Positions 46,028 through 54,633 of a stretch of 54,985 bases of DNA are shown piece by piece. Origin of the DNA: Candidatus Nealsoniibacteriota bacterium (GTDB lineage Bacteria > Patescibacteriota > Minisyncoccia > Minisyncoccales > GWA2-38-27); NCBI GenBank assembly GCA_030617105.1, contig JAUWWC010000004.1:1-54985 (forward strand), given 5' to 3'. How positions within the stretch are numbered: the stretch's first letter is position 1; the number at the start of each line of letters is the position of its first letter. The translations under genes and the position numbers were made by a program. The notes below the pieces were generated by a model. That model was not told where the DNA came from and did not search any database. It saw only the letters and a program-made list of their open reading frames with translations.

Positions 46028-46153
46028 ATGCTGCAAGAGAAATTAAACTTTTATAATTATGATGAATTAAATGAAACAGATGAGTCGGATGAAGTAGATA
46101 AATATAATATAGAGGAGAGAGAAGAATTAGAATACGACGAAGAAGAACACTAA
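46028..46153 (+). CDS. Tiny very acidic protein (41 aa)
   Basis: MLQEKLNFYNYDELNE, then Asp/Glu-rich to the end (EREELEYDEEEH). It has no strong Shine-Dalgarno but sits exactly between a promoter and a terminator. It could be a nucleic-acid mimic or disordered binder. Function unknown. Confidence 0.55.
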   Translation: MLQEKLNFYNYDELNETDESDEVDKYNIEEREELEYDEEEH

Positions 46154-46186
46154 AAAAAGAGCGCCATCATTGGCCCTCTTTTTATT
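46154..46186 (+). terminator. Terminator of the 41-aa gene
   Basis: AAAAAGAG-GCC pairs with GGC-CCTCTTTTT (internal mismatch), directly after the stop. Confidence 0.7.
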
Positions 46187-46190
46187 TCGC

Positions 46191-46219
46191 TTGACAAGTT
46201 TTGATAATTGGTGTATACT
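46191..46219 (+). promoter_or_regulatory. Promoter of the 118-aa orphan gene
   Basis: TTGACA (46191-46196), a 17-bp spacer ending TGGTG and TATACT (46214-46219). The 120-nt leader has small hairpins (CTCG/CGAG at about 46245 and ACCTT/AAGGT at about 46262-46280). Confidence 0.83.
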
Positions 46220-46342
46220 ACAGATAGTAACTTGAAATAAGAACCTCGCCTTCGACGAGAACCTTGATTCGCTAAGGTATAAATATATAATCCTGAAATT
46301 GAAATTAAGTAAAAGTAATTAATAACAAGAAAGGGGAACGAG

Positions 46343-46699
46343 GTGAAACCTAAAGACATTGTAAATAAGATAGCTAAAAGCACAGAATATTGCAGATTGG
46401 TTGAGCTTTGGAGCTCGGAAAATGGTAATGGTGAACAGCTGCCATCCGAGAAGATTGTTAAAGTGTTTCAGATTCTAAGCAGAAGAATAGACCATGAAAA
46501 GAAATCTCTTCTTTGTAGTTTTGGATTAAGACCGCAAGCAAATATAATTACTTTCAAAGTGCCGCAACACGTCCAAGTTGCAAAAGATGAATTTGACGAA
46601 GAAGTAAATAAACAAATGCCTGTTTTTATTGATTTAATGGGCTTTATGCCAATCCGACTAATGAATGTAATGCCAATCCAAGTTTCTAGTTCAGACTAA
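46343..46699 (+). CDS. Orphan protein (118 aa), GTG start
   Basis: Not recognised. Soluble, MKPKDIVNKIAKSTEYCRL at the start, a helical middle and a Met-rich end (LMGFMPIRLMNVMPIQV). AAAGGGGAACGAG precedes the GTG. Own promoter and terminator. Confidence 0.65.
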   Translation: MKPKDIVNKIAKSTEYCRLVELWSSENGNGEQLPSEKIVKVFQILSRRIDHEKKSLLCSFGLRPQANIITFKVPQHVQVAKDEFDEEVNKQMPVFIDLMGFMPIRLMNVMPIQVSSSD

Positions 46700-46715
46700 A
46701 AAGGCAGTTATATAT

Positions 46716-46745
46716 AGACCCAAGCAAAACCTTGGGTCTTTTTAT
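46716..46745 (+). terminator. Terminator of the 118-aa gene
   Basis: AGACCCAAG/CTTGGGTCT stem, CAAAAC loop, TTTTT. Confidence 0.9.
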
Positions 46746-46798
46746 TGTGCGACATTTTATGAAATTTACGATGAGTGTGAGTTATCCACCTCTTTTGA

Positions 46799-46831
46799 TA
46801 AAAAAACGCTTAAAATGGCTCTCAGAGCGTT
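46799..46831 (-). terminator. Terminator of the recombinase/nuclease-like unit
   Basis: AACGCT/AGCGTT stem. On the minus strand it is followed by TTTTTT. Confidence 0.7.
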
Positions 46832-46901
46832 AAAATAGCAATTCTAGACTATTTTCTAAAAAATTTCCCTTTTATTTTCCCTTAAATAGGGGAGTGGGTT
46901 A

Positions 46902-47447
46902 TTATTTTTTAGTGAATTCTATTAGTTTATGGTCGTCAGGAATAATCAAATAAACAGAGTGCCTCATCGTCTTTAGGTTAAGCCAAAGTTTAAAGAAAGA
47001 GGTTGTTCCTACCTCGATTAATAAATCTGGTTCACCTTTTTTATAAACCCCCAAATCGGCACGACCTTGATGTAAATCTGGCTCCCGAGCCACCTGATAA
47101 CCTAGACGTAAAAAGTGATTCTCGATTTTTTCCATAGTCTCTCTATGCCAATCTGAACCGTGATGCATTTTCTTCCTATTCTTTCTGTTAGTTTTACTTT
47201 TATCAAGCCAAAAGCTTTTTAATCCCGAGGATTTTCTGATTTGCCTAGCTTTAACTTGTCCTGAAACAATTAAAATAGCAATCCTTCGAAGGAAGCACTC
47301 CCGACAGCCCATAGGAGCACTTTTTTCTTTATTGGAAAAAGTATCTATGGCGCCTCGTAGCCAATCCATTTCTTCTTTAATCTTTTTCTCTACTATATCC
47401 CAATCTTTCCAAGGTAAGGCTTTTGATTTGCTGGATAGAGAAGGCAT
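46902..47447 (-). CDS. Restriction-nuclease-like protein (181 aa)
   Basis: The C-terminal half resembles a PD-(D/E)XK fold: WHRETMEKIENHFLRLGYQV, GRADLGVYKKGEPD, then LLIEVGTTSF. Asp and Glu are present, but the lysine of ExK is Gly (EVG), so activity is doubtful. The N-terminal half is basic with a CRECFLRR motif. It starts 4 nt after the tyrosine recombinase and so is co-transcribed, perhaps aiding chromosome or element processing. Confidence 0.6.
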   Translation of the reverse strand: MPSLSSKSKALPWKDWDIVEKKIKEEMDWLRGAIDTFSNKEKSAPMGCRECFLRRIAILIVSGQVKARQIRKSSGLKSFWLDKSKTNRKNRKKMHHGSDWHRETMEKIENHFLRLGYQVAREPDLHQGRADLGVYKKGEPDLLIEVGTTSFFKLWLNLKTMRHSVYLIIPDDHKLIEFTKK

Positions 47448-47451
47448 ATTT

Positions 47452-48396
47452 TTATTCTTTTAGAGGATGGTATTTACGATGGATTTTTTCAGCGAAACGA
47501 TCAGATGCATTTACATAGCGCGTGGTGGTATCTAAAGACTCATGTCCTAATAATATCTGAAGCGCTGCCACGCTTGCGCCGCTTTCAGCCATATAGGTTG
47601 CAAAGCCGTGACGGATGCCATGGCAAGAAATAGGAATGTTTAAACCAAGTAATTCCCGATATCTTTTAACTTTTTCCTGTAAATAATTTGGAGAGATTTT
47701 TTTATTTTTATCACGAATATTTTTTCCTCTATAAGGGATGAAAAGGTGAGGGGACTTTGTTGTTCCACGTACTTCCAAATAGTTTTTTAGATGTTTTTTA
47801 GCTCTTGGAGTTAAATAAACAAATCGCTCTTTCCTTCCTTTACCCATGATAAAAACACGCCCAGTTTTATCAATTCGCTCTTTTCTAAAATTTATAAGTT
47901 CGGAGATTCTCATTCCTGTAGAGAATAACATTTCCAGCATTGCTCGATTTCTTAAAGCAATAACATTATTTTTTTCAAATTGAGTAGGAGATTCAATTAA
48001 TTTCACTATTTCTTCAAATTCTGAAACCCGAGGGTGTTTCCGTTCAGTTTTTACTAATCCAATGGCCTCAGGAGAAACAGGGGCTTTGTAGTCCATATCG
48101 ATTAAAAATTTCAGATAAGAGCGGACAACAGATAACATTCTATTTATTGAATAGCTGCTAAGTCGTTTTTTTCCTTTCTGAAATCTTGGTGTTTCTCGAT
48201 CTTGAGAAGTTAGATAAGCTTTATAATTAAGAATAGTTTTTTTATTAATTTTCTCAAAATCAATATTTATTTCCCTTAAGAAATTTTGAAACACTTCCAA
48301 ATCTCGCTCGTAATTATAAAGAGTTTCTTCTGAACGATTGTTTGTTTGAAGATTTAGAAAAAAATCATCTAAATAGGGAAGTTGTATCTTCTGCAT
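47452..48396 (-). CDS. Tyrosine recombinase, XerC/XerD-like
   Basis: A 314-aa integrase of the Xer type. The SAM-like N-terminal domain is at 1-100. Catalytic residues are Arg in STGMRISEL, Lys in MGKGRKERFVYL, His-x-x-Arg in CHGIRHGFATYM, His in LLGHESLDTTTRYV and the Tyr nucleophile in RYVN. Length fits chromosome-dimer resolving Xer rather than phage integrases. It is the only tyrosine recombinase in the window. Confidence 0.92.
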   Translation of the reverse strand: MQKIQLPYLDDFFLNLQTNNRSEETLYNYERDLEVFQNFLREINIDFEKINKKTILNYKAYLTSQDRETPRFQKGKKRLSSYSINRMLSVVRSYLKFLIDMDYKAPVSPEAIGLVKTERKHPRVSEFEEIVKLIESPTQFEKNNVIALRNRAMLEMLFSTGMRISELINFRKERIDKTGRVFIMGKGRKERFVYLTPRAKKHLKNYLEVRGTTKSPHLFIPYRGKNIRDKNKKISPNYLQEKVKRYRELLGLNIPISCHGIRHGFATYMAESGASVAALQILLGHESLDTTTRYVNASDRFAEKIHRKYHPLKE

Positions 48397-48483
48397 ATTG
48401 TTATGAGTGTAAGGGTTATTATACTCACTTCTTTATACTTAATAATAACGCTCTCCCCTAACCCCTGTCAAGTGGAAAAAAAG

Positions 48484-48511
48484 AAAAGCCCATAAGATAC
48501 CTTACGGGCTT
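48484..48511 (-). terminator. Terminator of the Clp N-domain gene
   Basis: AAGCCCATAAG/CTTACGGGCTT stem (one mismatch). On the minus strand it runs into TTTTCTTTTTTT. Confidence 0.83.
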
Positions 48512-48521
48512 GTTGTGGAAA

Positions 48522-49289
48522 CTATTCTTTATCTCTGTACCAAACTGTGATTTTGGTAATGATAAGCGGAGTTTTTAAATTTCTAAAAGGTTCTATAGGA
48601 CATTCTGTCGCCTGAACGAATTCTTTATCGCTGAGAAATTTTGCGATTGCCTCTTTTACTTCCTCGTCAGACATAGAACCCCTTGGTGTTGTCTTTTGTA
48701 TTTCTTGGACCCCGGCCCCTGTTTCTTGAATTATAAATTCTTGCTTCTCAAAAAATTCGCATTTAACAGGTCTTTGTTTTTTCTTTGTTGCGAGCTTTTT
48801 GATTTTATGTTTCTTTTTCTTTTTGGCAACTCCTAATAAATTCAAAACTTCAGCTCGGGCTTTTTTGATCGTTATACCCAAACTCCGTAATATTTTGTCT
48901 GCTGTAGTATTCTTATATCCTTTTGTACCAATAGGAGGTCTACGGAGCAATCCAAGTAATAAATGTTCAGTGCCAACATAATTATGATTTAGACTGCGGG
49001 CTTCTTCTATGGCATACTCGATCGCTCTTTTTGCAAAGGGAGTTTGAGGAAGTCTACGCATACTCATTATAATATCAGGACCTTGTTTGATTCTTTTTTC
49101 AACCTCTGTCCTTGCTTTTAATAAATCAATATTAAGATTTTTAAGAGCTGTAGCCCCTATTCCTTGACCTTCTTTAAGTATGCCCAGAAGAACATGTTCA
49201 GTGCCTATGTATTTGTGATTGAAGCGCTGAGCTTCTTGATCCGCTAAGGCCATTACTTTTCGTGCTCTATCTGTAAATCTTTCAAACAT
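48522..49289 (-). CDS. Stand-alone Clp N-terminal domain protein (255 aa)
   Basis: Two ClpC/ClpA-type N-domain repeats: FTDRARKVMALADQEAQRF with YIGTEHVLLGILKEG, and FAKRAIEYAIEEARSLN with YVGTEHLLLGLLRR. No AAA+ ATPase follows. Instead there is a basic linker (KKKKKHKIKKLATKKK) and an unrecognised C-terminal segment. It may be a substrate adaptor or regulator of a Clp protease. AAAGGAG precedes the ATG. Confidence 0.85.
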   Translation of the reverse strand: MFERFTDRARKVMALADQEAQRFNHKYIGTEHVLLGILKEGQGIGATALKNLNIDLLKARTEVEKRIKQGPDIIMSMRRLPQTPFAKRAIEYAIEEARSLNHNYVGTEHLLLGLLRRPPIGTKGYKNTTADKILRSLGITIKKARAEVLNLLGVAKKKKKHKIKKLATKKKQRPVKCEFFEKQEFIIQETGAGVQEIQKTTPRGSMSDEEVKEAIAKFLSDKEFVQATECPIEPFRNLKTPLIITKITVWYRDKE

Positions 49290-49353
49290 TTGTTTCTCCT
49301 TTCATTCAGTTATTCTGTTTTTATTTTATTTACAAAGAGCTTAACATATTAGC

Positions 49354-49382
49354 AGTCTATCATATATCTAAAAATCCGTCAA
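49354..49382 (-). promoter_or_regulatory. Promoter of the Clp N-domain gene
   Basis: Minus-strand TTGACG (49377-49382), 17-bp spacer, TAGACT (49354-49359). It overlaps the end of the preceding gene. Confidence 0.55.
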
Positions 49383-49771
49383 TAAATGAGTTCTTTGAAG
49401 CGCTGCCATAGAGATTTACCTGCTTTTGGAATCTCTTCTTTCATTTCTTGTGTTTCCTTTTTAAATTCCTCTTCAACTTCTGGTTTTCTTTTTTCAACTT
49501 CTTTTCCTAAAAGAGATAATATACTATTCCAAATACTTTTAAACCATGGTGAAACATAATTTAGCATTTTTTTCCAGAAAACAACAGCTTCCTGCCAGAC
49601 ACTCTTAAATGTTTCTGGAAAACCAGTTAAAATCCTCTGACCTAATGATTTTGCTTCTTCTAAGGTCTCTGGCGCTTGCACAGGAGTTTCTTGCGCTAAA
49701 ACAGAAAAACTAAAACTCAATAAAAACCCCATGGTTATTAAAAATATTAAAAAAGAAAACAAATGTTTCAT
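49379..49771 (-). CDS. Secreted protein of unknown function (130 aa)
   Basis: A signal peptide (LFSFLIFLITMGFLLSFSFS then VLAQE) is followed by a helical, Trp-rich mature part (TFKSVWQEAVVFWKK, NYVSPWFKSIWNSILSLL) and a charged tail. It overlaps the gltX stop by 4 nt. Confidence 0.7.
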   Translation of the reverse strand: MKHLFSFLIFLITMGFLLSFSFSVLAQETPVQAPETLEEAKSLGQRILTGFPETFKSVWQEAVVFWKKMLNYVSPWFKSIWNSILSLLGKEVEKRKPEVEEEFKKETQEMKEEIPKAGKSLWQRFKELIY

Positions 49772-51312
49772 AATAGTTCTCTTGCCTCTTTGAGGCGCTT
49801 TAGGGTTTTTTCTTTTCCTAAGATTTCAGCGATTTCAAAAGGACCAGCTGAGGCCTCTTTTCCTGTTAGAGCTGCTCTTAAAGGCCATAAAATCTTTCCC
49901 CTGTCCCCTATCTTTTCTGCTTCTAATGTTAAAATATTCTCTAAACTCTTCTTTGTCCAATCCTTGTCTTTTATTTTAGACAACACTTCTGTTAATCTGT
50001 CAAGGGAACTCTCAATCTCTTCATCTGTCATATCTTTCCATTGAAGAAGTTTTTTATCATACCTTAATTCATCTTTGAAAAAGAAATCAGTTAATTCAGT
50101 AATTTCTGAAAGTTTTTTCAACCGTTCTTGATAAATAGCAATAATGTTTTTAAGATAATCAAAACCTACTTTCTCTTTTGTTTCATTAACCTTATAATCC
50201 TGGGTAATACTCATCCCTCCATAAGCCGGAGGATACTGCTCTGTTTTAAAAACTGGCTCTATTAATCCCTCTTGGATTAAGTAAGGGAGGCATAACTCGG
50301 TTAATTTTTCAGGAGATTTCTGACGTATGTAAAAGCCGTTTAGAAAGTCCAATCTTTTAATATTAAAAACTGCTGCTCCTTTCTGAACTCTTTCTATTGA
50401 AAACTCCTTAATTAAAGAAGCTAAGGAATAAACTTCCCTTTCAGTTCCTGGATTCCATCCAAGAAAAGCTAAAAAGTTAATTAAGGTTTCTGGCAAATAA
50501 CCTTGTTTCTTGTATTCTCCTATGGATACTGCTCCATGCCTTTTGCTTAATTTACTTTTGTCTGGTCCTAAAATTAAAGGCAAATGCGCATATTCTGGTT
50601 TAGGAAAACCAAGAGCTTTTTGCAAGAGAATCTGGATTGGGATATTAGGTAAAAGATCTTCTCCTCTAATTACATGGCTGATTTTCATTTCAAAATCATC
50701 TACTACAACAGCAAAATTATACAAAGGACTCTTCAAATCTTTAGCAATAGCAGTATCACCAATTAAACTACTATCAAACTCTATGTTTTTTCGTACCATG
50801 TCCTCAAATGAAACCTTTTTTGCTGGAATCTTAAATCTTATAATACACTTTTGGCCTTGAGCTAATTTGTTTTTAACTTCTTTTGAAGAAAGATTAGAGC
50901 ATTTTCCATTATAGCGAGCTGGTAATCCCCTGCTCATTTGTTCCTGCCTTTGCGCTTCTAATTCTTCTTCTGAGCAAAAGCAGTAATAAGCTTTGCCTTG
51001 TTTTAATAGCTTCTCTAAATACTTTGCGTAAATATCACGCCTTTCACTCTGCTTGTATATATCCTCATCCTTTTCAATTCCCATGTATTTTAAGTTTTCA
51101 ATAATATCTTTTTCAAATTCTGGCTTAGACCTTTCAACATCAGTATCCTCAATTCTTAGAATAAAACTACCCTTACTTTTCTTGGCAAAAATATAATTAA
51201 AAAGCGCAGTTCTAGCACTGCCAATATGAAGAAAACCAGTTGGAGAAGGAGCAAATCTTGTCCTGACCTCCCCTGGTTTAATAAACTTAAATTTCTCAAT
51301 AATCCCCATCAT
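49768..51312 (-). CDS. gltX: Glutamyl-tRNA synthetase
   Basis: A class I synthetase, 514 aa. VRTRFAPSPTGFLHIGSART holds the HIGH-type motif (HIGS), ILRIEDTDVERS follows, and KLSKRHG (KMSKS motif) lies near residue 260. No gln-type (glnS) features, so it may also misacylate tRNA-Gln if a GatCAB amidotransferase is present. Start may be the second Met. Confidence 0.97.
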   Translation of the reverse strand: MMGIIEKFKFIKPGEVRTRFAPSPTGFLHIGSARTALFNYIFAKKSKGSFILRIEDTDVERSKPEFEKDIIENLKYMGIEKDEDIYKQSERRDIYAKYLEKLLKQGKAYYCFCSEEELEAQRQEQMSRGLPARYNGKCSNLSSKEVKNKLAQGQKCIIRFKIPAKKVSFEDMVRKNIEFDSSLIGDTAIAKDLKSPLYNFAVVVDDFEMKISHVIRGEDLLPNIPIQILLQKALGFPKPEYAHLPLILGPDKSKLSKRHGAVSIGEYKKQGYLPETLINFLAFLGWNPGTEREVYSLASLIKEFSIERVQKGAAVFNIKRLDFLNGFYIRQKSPEKLTELCLPYLIQEGLIEPVFKTEQYPPAYGGMSITQDYKVNETKEKVGFDYLKNIIAIYQERLKKLSEITELTDFFFKDELRYDKKLLQWKDMTDEEIESSLDRLTEVLSKIKDKDWTKKSLENILTLEAEKIGDRGKILWPLRAALTGKEASAGPFEIAEILGKEKTLKRLKEARELL

Positions 51313-51334
51313 ATTTTAATATACCACAGAACAT

Positions 51335-53188
51335 TTATCTCGTAAAATACCATTCAAGCACTTCTTTTGCTGCTGGCAGGGCAACGACCATAGCTTCTTT
51401 TACATTCTCAATCATAATTGTTAAGACAATTTCAGGGTCTTCATAAGGACCGAAAACAGTTATCCAGTTATGATAATAATCAGGTTTTGGCGTCTGAGCT
51501 GTTCCAGTTTTGGCAGCTACTCCAACTGGCAGAGAATTCAATAAAACAGCTGAAGCATAAGGACTTCCCTGTCCTGTTACAGCCATTCTCATTCCTTGCC
51601 TAACAATCTCAAGGTTTTCTGGGTTAATAAAGTTTTGTCTTAGAATCTCAGGTCTAATTTCTTCAATTAGATTCTTCTTGCTATCTACGATCTCTTTAAC
51701 AACTTTTGGCTTATACAAAGTTCCTTTATTAGCTATAGGTATAAAAGAAGCAGCAACTTGAAGAGGTGTTACTGAAATATCACCCTGTCCAATAGAAAGA
51801 TTGTATGTATCACCATCCCACCAATTCTCTTTTTTAACTTCTTTTTTCCAATCAGGAAAAGGAATAAGGCCTTTAGCTTCTGCTGGAAGGTCAATGCCTG
51901 TCTTGCTTCCCCATCCAAAAAGTTCAAGATATTTTTTAATTCTTGAGGGTCCTAATCCTTCTTGGTTTTTATACCCTCCTCCAATTGTATAGAAATAAAC
52001 ATTACAGGATTCAGCAATTGCCTTTCTCATATCAGTTAAACCATGAACTCGCCAATCTTGTTTTTCAGTACTAGTTTCTGGATCATATCTATGGGGAATA
52101 ATAATCTTTCCTTGACAATTAATTTTCTTTAAAGGAGAAATTATTTCTTCTTCTAAAACAGCTGAAGCAATTAAAGGTTTGATAGTAGAGCCAGTTGGAT
52201 ATAGGCCAGAGATTGCTCTGTTAAAAAGTGGTTCTTGAGGATTAGTTAAAAGATTAGCAAGAGCTTCCTGGTCAGCTCCCTTACTAAACAGATTATTATC
52301 ATAAGTAGGAATACTAACTAAAGCCATTACTCCTCCTGTTTTTGGATTTAAAGCAACACCAACTGCTTTCTCAGCCCCTGTATTTTGAAGAATGTTTTTA
52401 AGAACTTGTTCAATTTTCTTTTCTAAACCCGAATCCAGCCACAAAACTAAACTCTTTCCGGATTCTGGCAGAGAAATTATTTCTTTTGATAATAAATTTC
52501 CAAAAGCATCTCTTTCAATTCTGGTTTTTCCTGGGTTTTTTCTTAAAACCTCTTCATATGACTTTTCAAGACCGTCTCTGCCAACGTATTCTTCATCACT
52601 TACCTTACCAGTATATCCAAGAATATGGGAAAAAGTTGAACCTTGTACATAATATCTAACTTCATTACGTTTAATCTTAAAACCAGGCAAGTCATCAATC
52701 TTTGTCTCAAGTAAAACCAATGTCTGGTGGTCAAGATTATCATAATTACCTTTAGTAATTTCTTCCACCTCTTTTAAAACCCGCATCTTTTCTGACTCAT
52801 CTTCAGGAAGTTTATCTCTGTCTAAAATCAAATCAAAACTTGGTTCATTAAAAACTAATTGCTCGCCCTGGCTGTCATAGATTACTCCACGCACTGCTAT
52901 GACTGAATGGAATATAAATTTGTTTTGATTGGCTAAGGCAGAATATTTTTCATTCTCTAAAATCTGGAATTGAAACGTTTTAGCCAAAAGAAAAAAAAGA
53001 AAGACAATAAAAAAAAGCAGAATGGCTTTAAGGATTTTTCTTGAAACAGGAACTTCTAATTTTTTCTCTGACATACCAAGTTCTGCTTCTTTTTCCTGAG
53101 CAAGCTGGTCTAAGAAAACTTCTTGCGGCTCAATATCTTTCTGAGGCTTCTTTCTCTTAAATTTTATCAACGAACGGAATCCGAACAT
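51335..53188 (-). CDS. mrdA: Penicillin-binding protein 2 (elongasome transpeptidase)
   Basis: A cell-elongation peptidoglycan cross-linker of 617 aa. One N-terminal span at about 50-70, a PBP dimerisation domain (IAVRGVIYDSQG), then the transpeptidase with catalytic Ser334 in PTGSTIKP, SCN at 394-396 and KTGTAQTP from 560. It overlaps mreD by 32 nt, in a shape operon. Confidence 0.96.
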   Translation of the reverse strand: MFGFRSLIKFKRKKPQKDIEPQEVFLDQLAQEKEAELGMSEKKLEVPVSRKILKAILLFFIVFLFFLLAKTFQFQILENEKYSALANQNKFIFHSVIAVRGVIYDSQGEQLVFNEPSFDLILDRDKLPEDESEKMRVLKEVEEITKGNYDNLDHQTLVLLETKIDDLPGFKIKRNEVRYYVQGSTFSHILGYTGKVSDEEYVGRDGLEKSYEEVLRKNPGKTRIERDAFGNLLSKEIISLPESGKSLVLWLDSGLEKKIEQVLKNILQNTGAEKAVGVALNPKTGGVMALVSIPTYDNNLFSKGADQEALANLLTNPQEPLFNRAISGLYPTGSTIKPLIASAVLEEEIISPLKKINCQGKIIIPHRYDPETSTEKQDWRVHGLTDMRKAIAESCNVYFYTIGGGYKNQEGLGPSRIKKYLELFGWGSKTGIDLPAEAKGLIPFPDWKKEVKKENWWDGDTYNLSIGQGDISVTPLQVAASFIPIANKGTLYKPKVVKEIVDSKKNLIEEIRPEILRQNFINPENLEIVRQGMRMAVTGQGSPYASAVLLNSLPVGVAAKTGTAQTPKPDYYHNWITVFGPYEDPEIVLTIMIENVKEAMVVALPAAKEVLEWYFTR

Positions 53189-53468
53189 ATCTTTTAAAGA
53201 TTAATTTTATAAAAATTGCTGATCCTACTAAGATTAAAATATAAAAACCAATAAAGTGATTAGAAAATATATCTAAAAAGAATCCTGCAATAAGAGCATT
53301 TGCTATTCCAAAATAATTCCTTTTTTTCTCCAAAACGTTCCAAGCAATCACTAAAATCAAAACAATATTTGGAACCGCACCAAATACAGTAAAATGAACC
53401 AAAAAACTAGTTTGGAGCAAAACTAAAAAATAGAAAACAATAATTGAAATTAAAATCTTTTTAAGCAT
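53157..53468 (-). CDS. mreD: Rod-shape protein MreD
   Basis: A short (103 aa) polytopic protein with about four spans (KKILISIIVFYFLVLLQTSF, NIVLILVIAWNVL and others). Identity rests on the mreC-mreD-mrdA gene order, hydrophobicity and size. It is shorter than the usual 150-170 aa. The start overlaps the mreC stop by 1 nt. Confidence 0.8.
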   Translation of the reverse strand: MLKKILISIIVFYFLVLLQTSFLVHFTVFGAVPNIVLILVIAWNVLEKKRNYFGIANALIAGFFLDIFSNHFIGFYILILVGSAIFIKLIFKRYVRIPFVDKI

Positions 53469-54265
53469 TAAAATTCTAAAATAATAAGAAGAATCTCTGT
53501 TTGCGAGATATCAAAAAATGGTTCAATTTCTGCCTGCTGAAAAGGCTCAACATCGCTTTTCTTGATTTCTTTGACTTTGCCAACCAAAAGTCCTTTTGGG
53601 AAAATTCCTCCAAGAGCAGTAGTTACAATAATATCTCCTTGAGACAGGTTTTCTTCGCGAGGAATAAGGTCAAACAAAATTCTTAAACTCCCTTGCCCCC
53701 TCACAACTCCGGAAATATCCTTTTCTTCTTTTTGTATTTTAGCGTCAAAAGAACTCTCTTTATGGAAAATAAGTATTACTTTTGAGAAATTCTCATAAAC
53801 TTGGCTAATCTTTCCCACTAAAACTCTTTGTTCAGTAATTATTGGCATTGCTTGTAAAATACCTTGTTCAGAACCTTTATCAATTAAAATAAAATCTTGG
53901 GAAATATCTTTGCCAATTATTTGAGCTAAAGCAAGTTTAAAATCTTTTTGAAGCTCAAGATTTAATGCCTGCCTTAAACTTTTATTTTCTTCTTTTAAAT
54001 CTTTCAAAGCAACAATCTGACCAAGCAGTTCTTGATTTTCAAGTTTAAGTTCATCTAATTCTTGTTTTAATATTTTTACTTGCACAATGCTTTGTAAAGA
54101 ATCAGAAGTGCTCTCCCCTGCTCCCCAAAGAACTTTCTGAATCGGAGCAGAAAACCAATAAAAAAACTCTCTTACTTCTTTCTGGAAAAAATTCAATAAA
54201 AAAACAAGCAAAACTACCATAACAACTGTTATCAAAATCTTGTTTTTCTTAAAAGAGAATCTCAT
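53468..54265 (-). CDS. mreC: Rod-shape protein MreC
   Basis: A 265-aa bitopic elongasome scaffold. N-terminal span (ILITVVMVVLLVFLLNFF), a coiled coil (LKQELDELKLENQELLGQI) and the beta-barrel domain (LAQIIGKDISQDFILIDKGS). mreB is not in the window. It has its own promoter 13 nt upstream. Confidence 0.93.
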   Translation of the reverse strand: MRFSFKKNKILITVVMVVLLVFLLNFFQKEVREFFYWFSAPIQKVLWGAGESTSDSLQSIVQVKILKQELDELKLENQELLGQIVALKDLKEENKSLRQALNLELQKDFKLALAQIIGKDISQDFILIDKGSEQGILQAMPIITEQRVLVGKISQVYENFSKVILIFHKESSFDAKIQKEEKDISGVVRGQGSLRILFDLIPREENLSQGDIIVTTALGGIFPKGLLVGKVKEIKKSDVEPFQQAEIEPFFDISQTEILLIILEF

Positions 54266-54278
54266 GATTATTATGCTT

Positions 54279-54307
54279 ATTTTACCTTTTATTTAGATTT
54301 TTAGCAA
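54279..54307 (-). promoter_or_regulatory. Promoter of the mreC operon
   Basis: Minus-strand TTGCTA (54302-54307), 17-bp spacer, TAAAAT (54279-54284), giving a leader of only about 6 nt. Confidence 0.55.
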
Positions 54308-54313
54308 AAACCC

Positions 54314-54342
54314 TTGACAAAGGTTTTAATATATGATAAAAT
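54314..54342 (+). promoter_or_regulatory. Promoter of the micro-ORF transcript
   Basis: TTGACA (54314-54319), a 17-bp spacer and TAAAAT (54337-54342). It overlaps no gene. Confidence 0.8.
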
Positions 54343-54403
54343 TGAAACAGCACAATTCACAACATATAACCCCAAACGAGCCCATGAAAGGAGGTGATTA
54401 TCT

Positions 54404-54451
54404 ATGTATGTGAGAAGTTCGCGTGAATCTCTTAATTTATTGTCGATCTGA
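54404..54451 (+). CDS. Micro-ORF with maximal Shine-Dalgarno (15 aa)
   Basis: MYVRSSRESLNLLSI. AAAGGAGGTGAT, a full-length complement of the usual 16S 3' tail, lies 6 nt before the ATG. An overlapping 9-codon ORF starts at 54384. Likely a leader or signalling peptide, or part of a regulatory RNA. Confidence 0.45.
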   Translation: MYVRSSRESLNLLSI

Positions 54452-54512
54452 TACAACTCGGCGCCGGCCTGGGGACCATAACGATGGTCACCTACGGAAA
54501 AAGGAGTGAAAA

Positions 54513-54536
54513 ATGCTCAAAAACCAATTTTGGTAA
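54513..54536 (+). CDS. Micro-ORF (7 aa)
   Basis: MLKNQFW, preceded by AAAAAGGAGTGAAAA. It follows a GGACCAT-AACG-ATGGTC hairpin (about 54474-54490). Function unknown. Confidence 0.35.
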   Translation: MLKNQFW

Positions 54537-54591
54537 ATAAGTGGATGGTTTGACAATTAAATTGAGGTCAACCGACACGAGCAGAAACCAA

Positions 54592-54626
54592 AAGTCCCTT
54601 TGAGGAAATCAAAGGGGCTTTTTTAT
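54592..54626. terminator. Terminator between micro-ORF transcript and rRNA operon
   Basis: A 12-bp stem (AAGTCCCTTTGA / TCAAAGGGGCTT, one G-U). Plus strand followed by TTTTTT, minus strand by a shorter TTTT. It lies just past the 5S 3' end, so it probably serves both sides. Confidence 0.88.
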
Positions 54627-54633
54627 TTATTAT

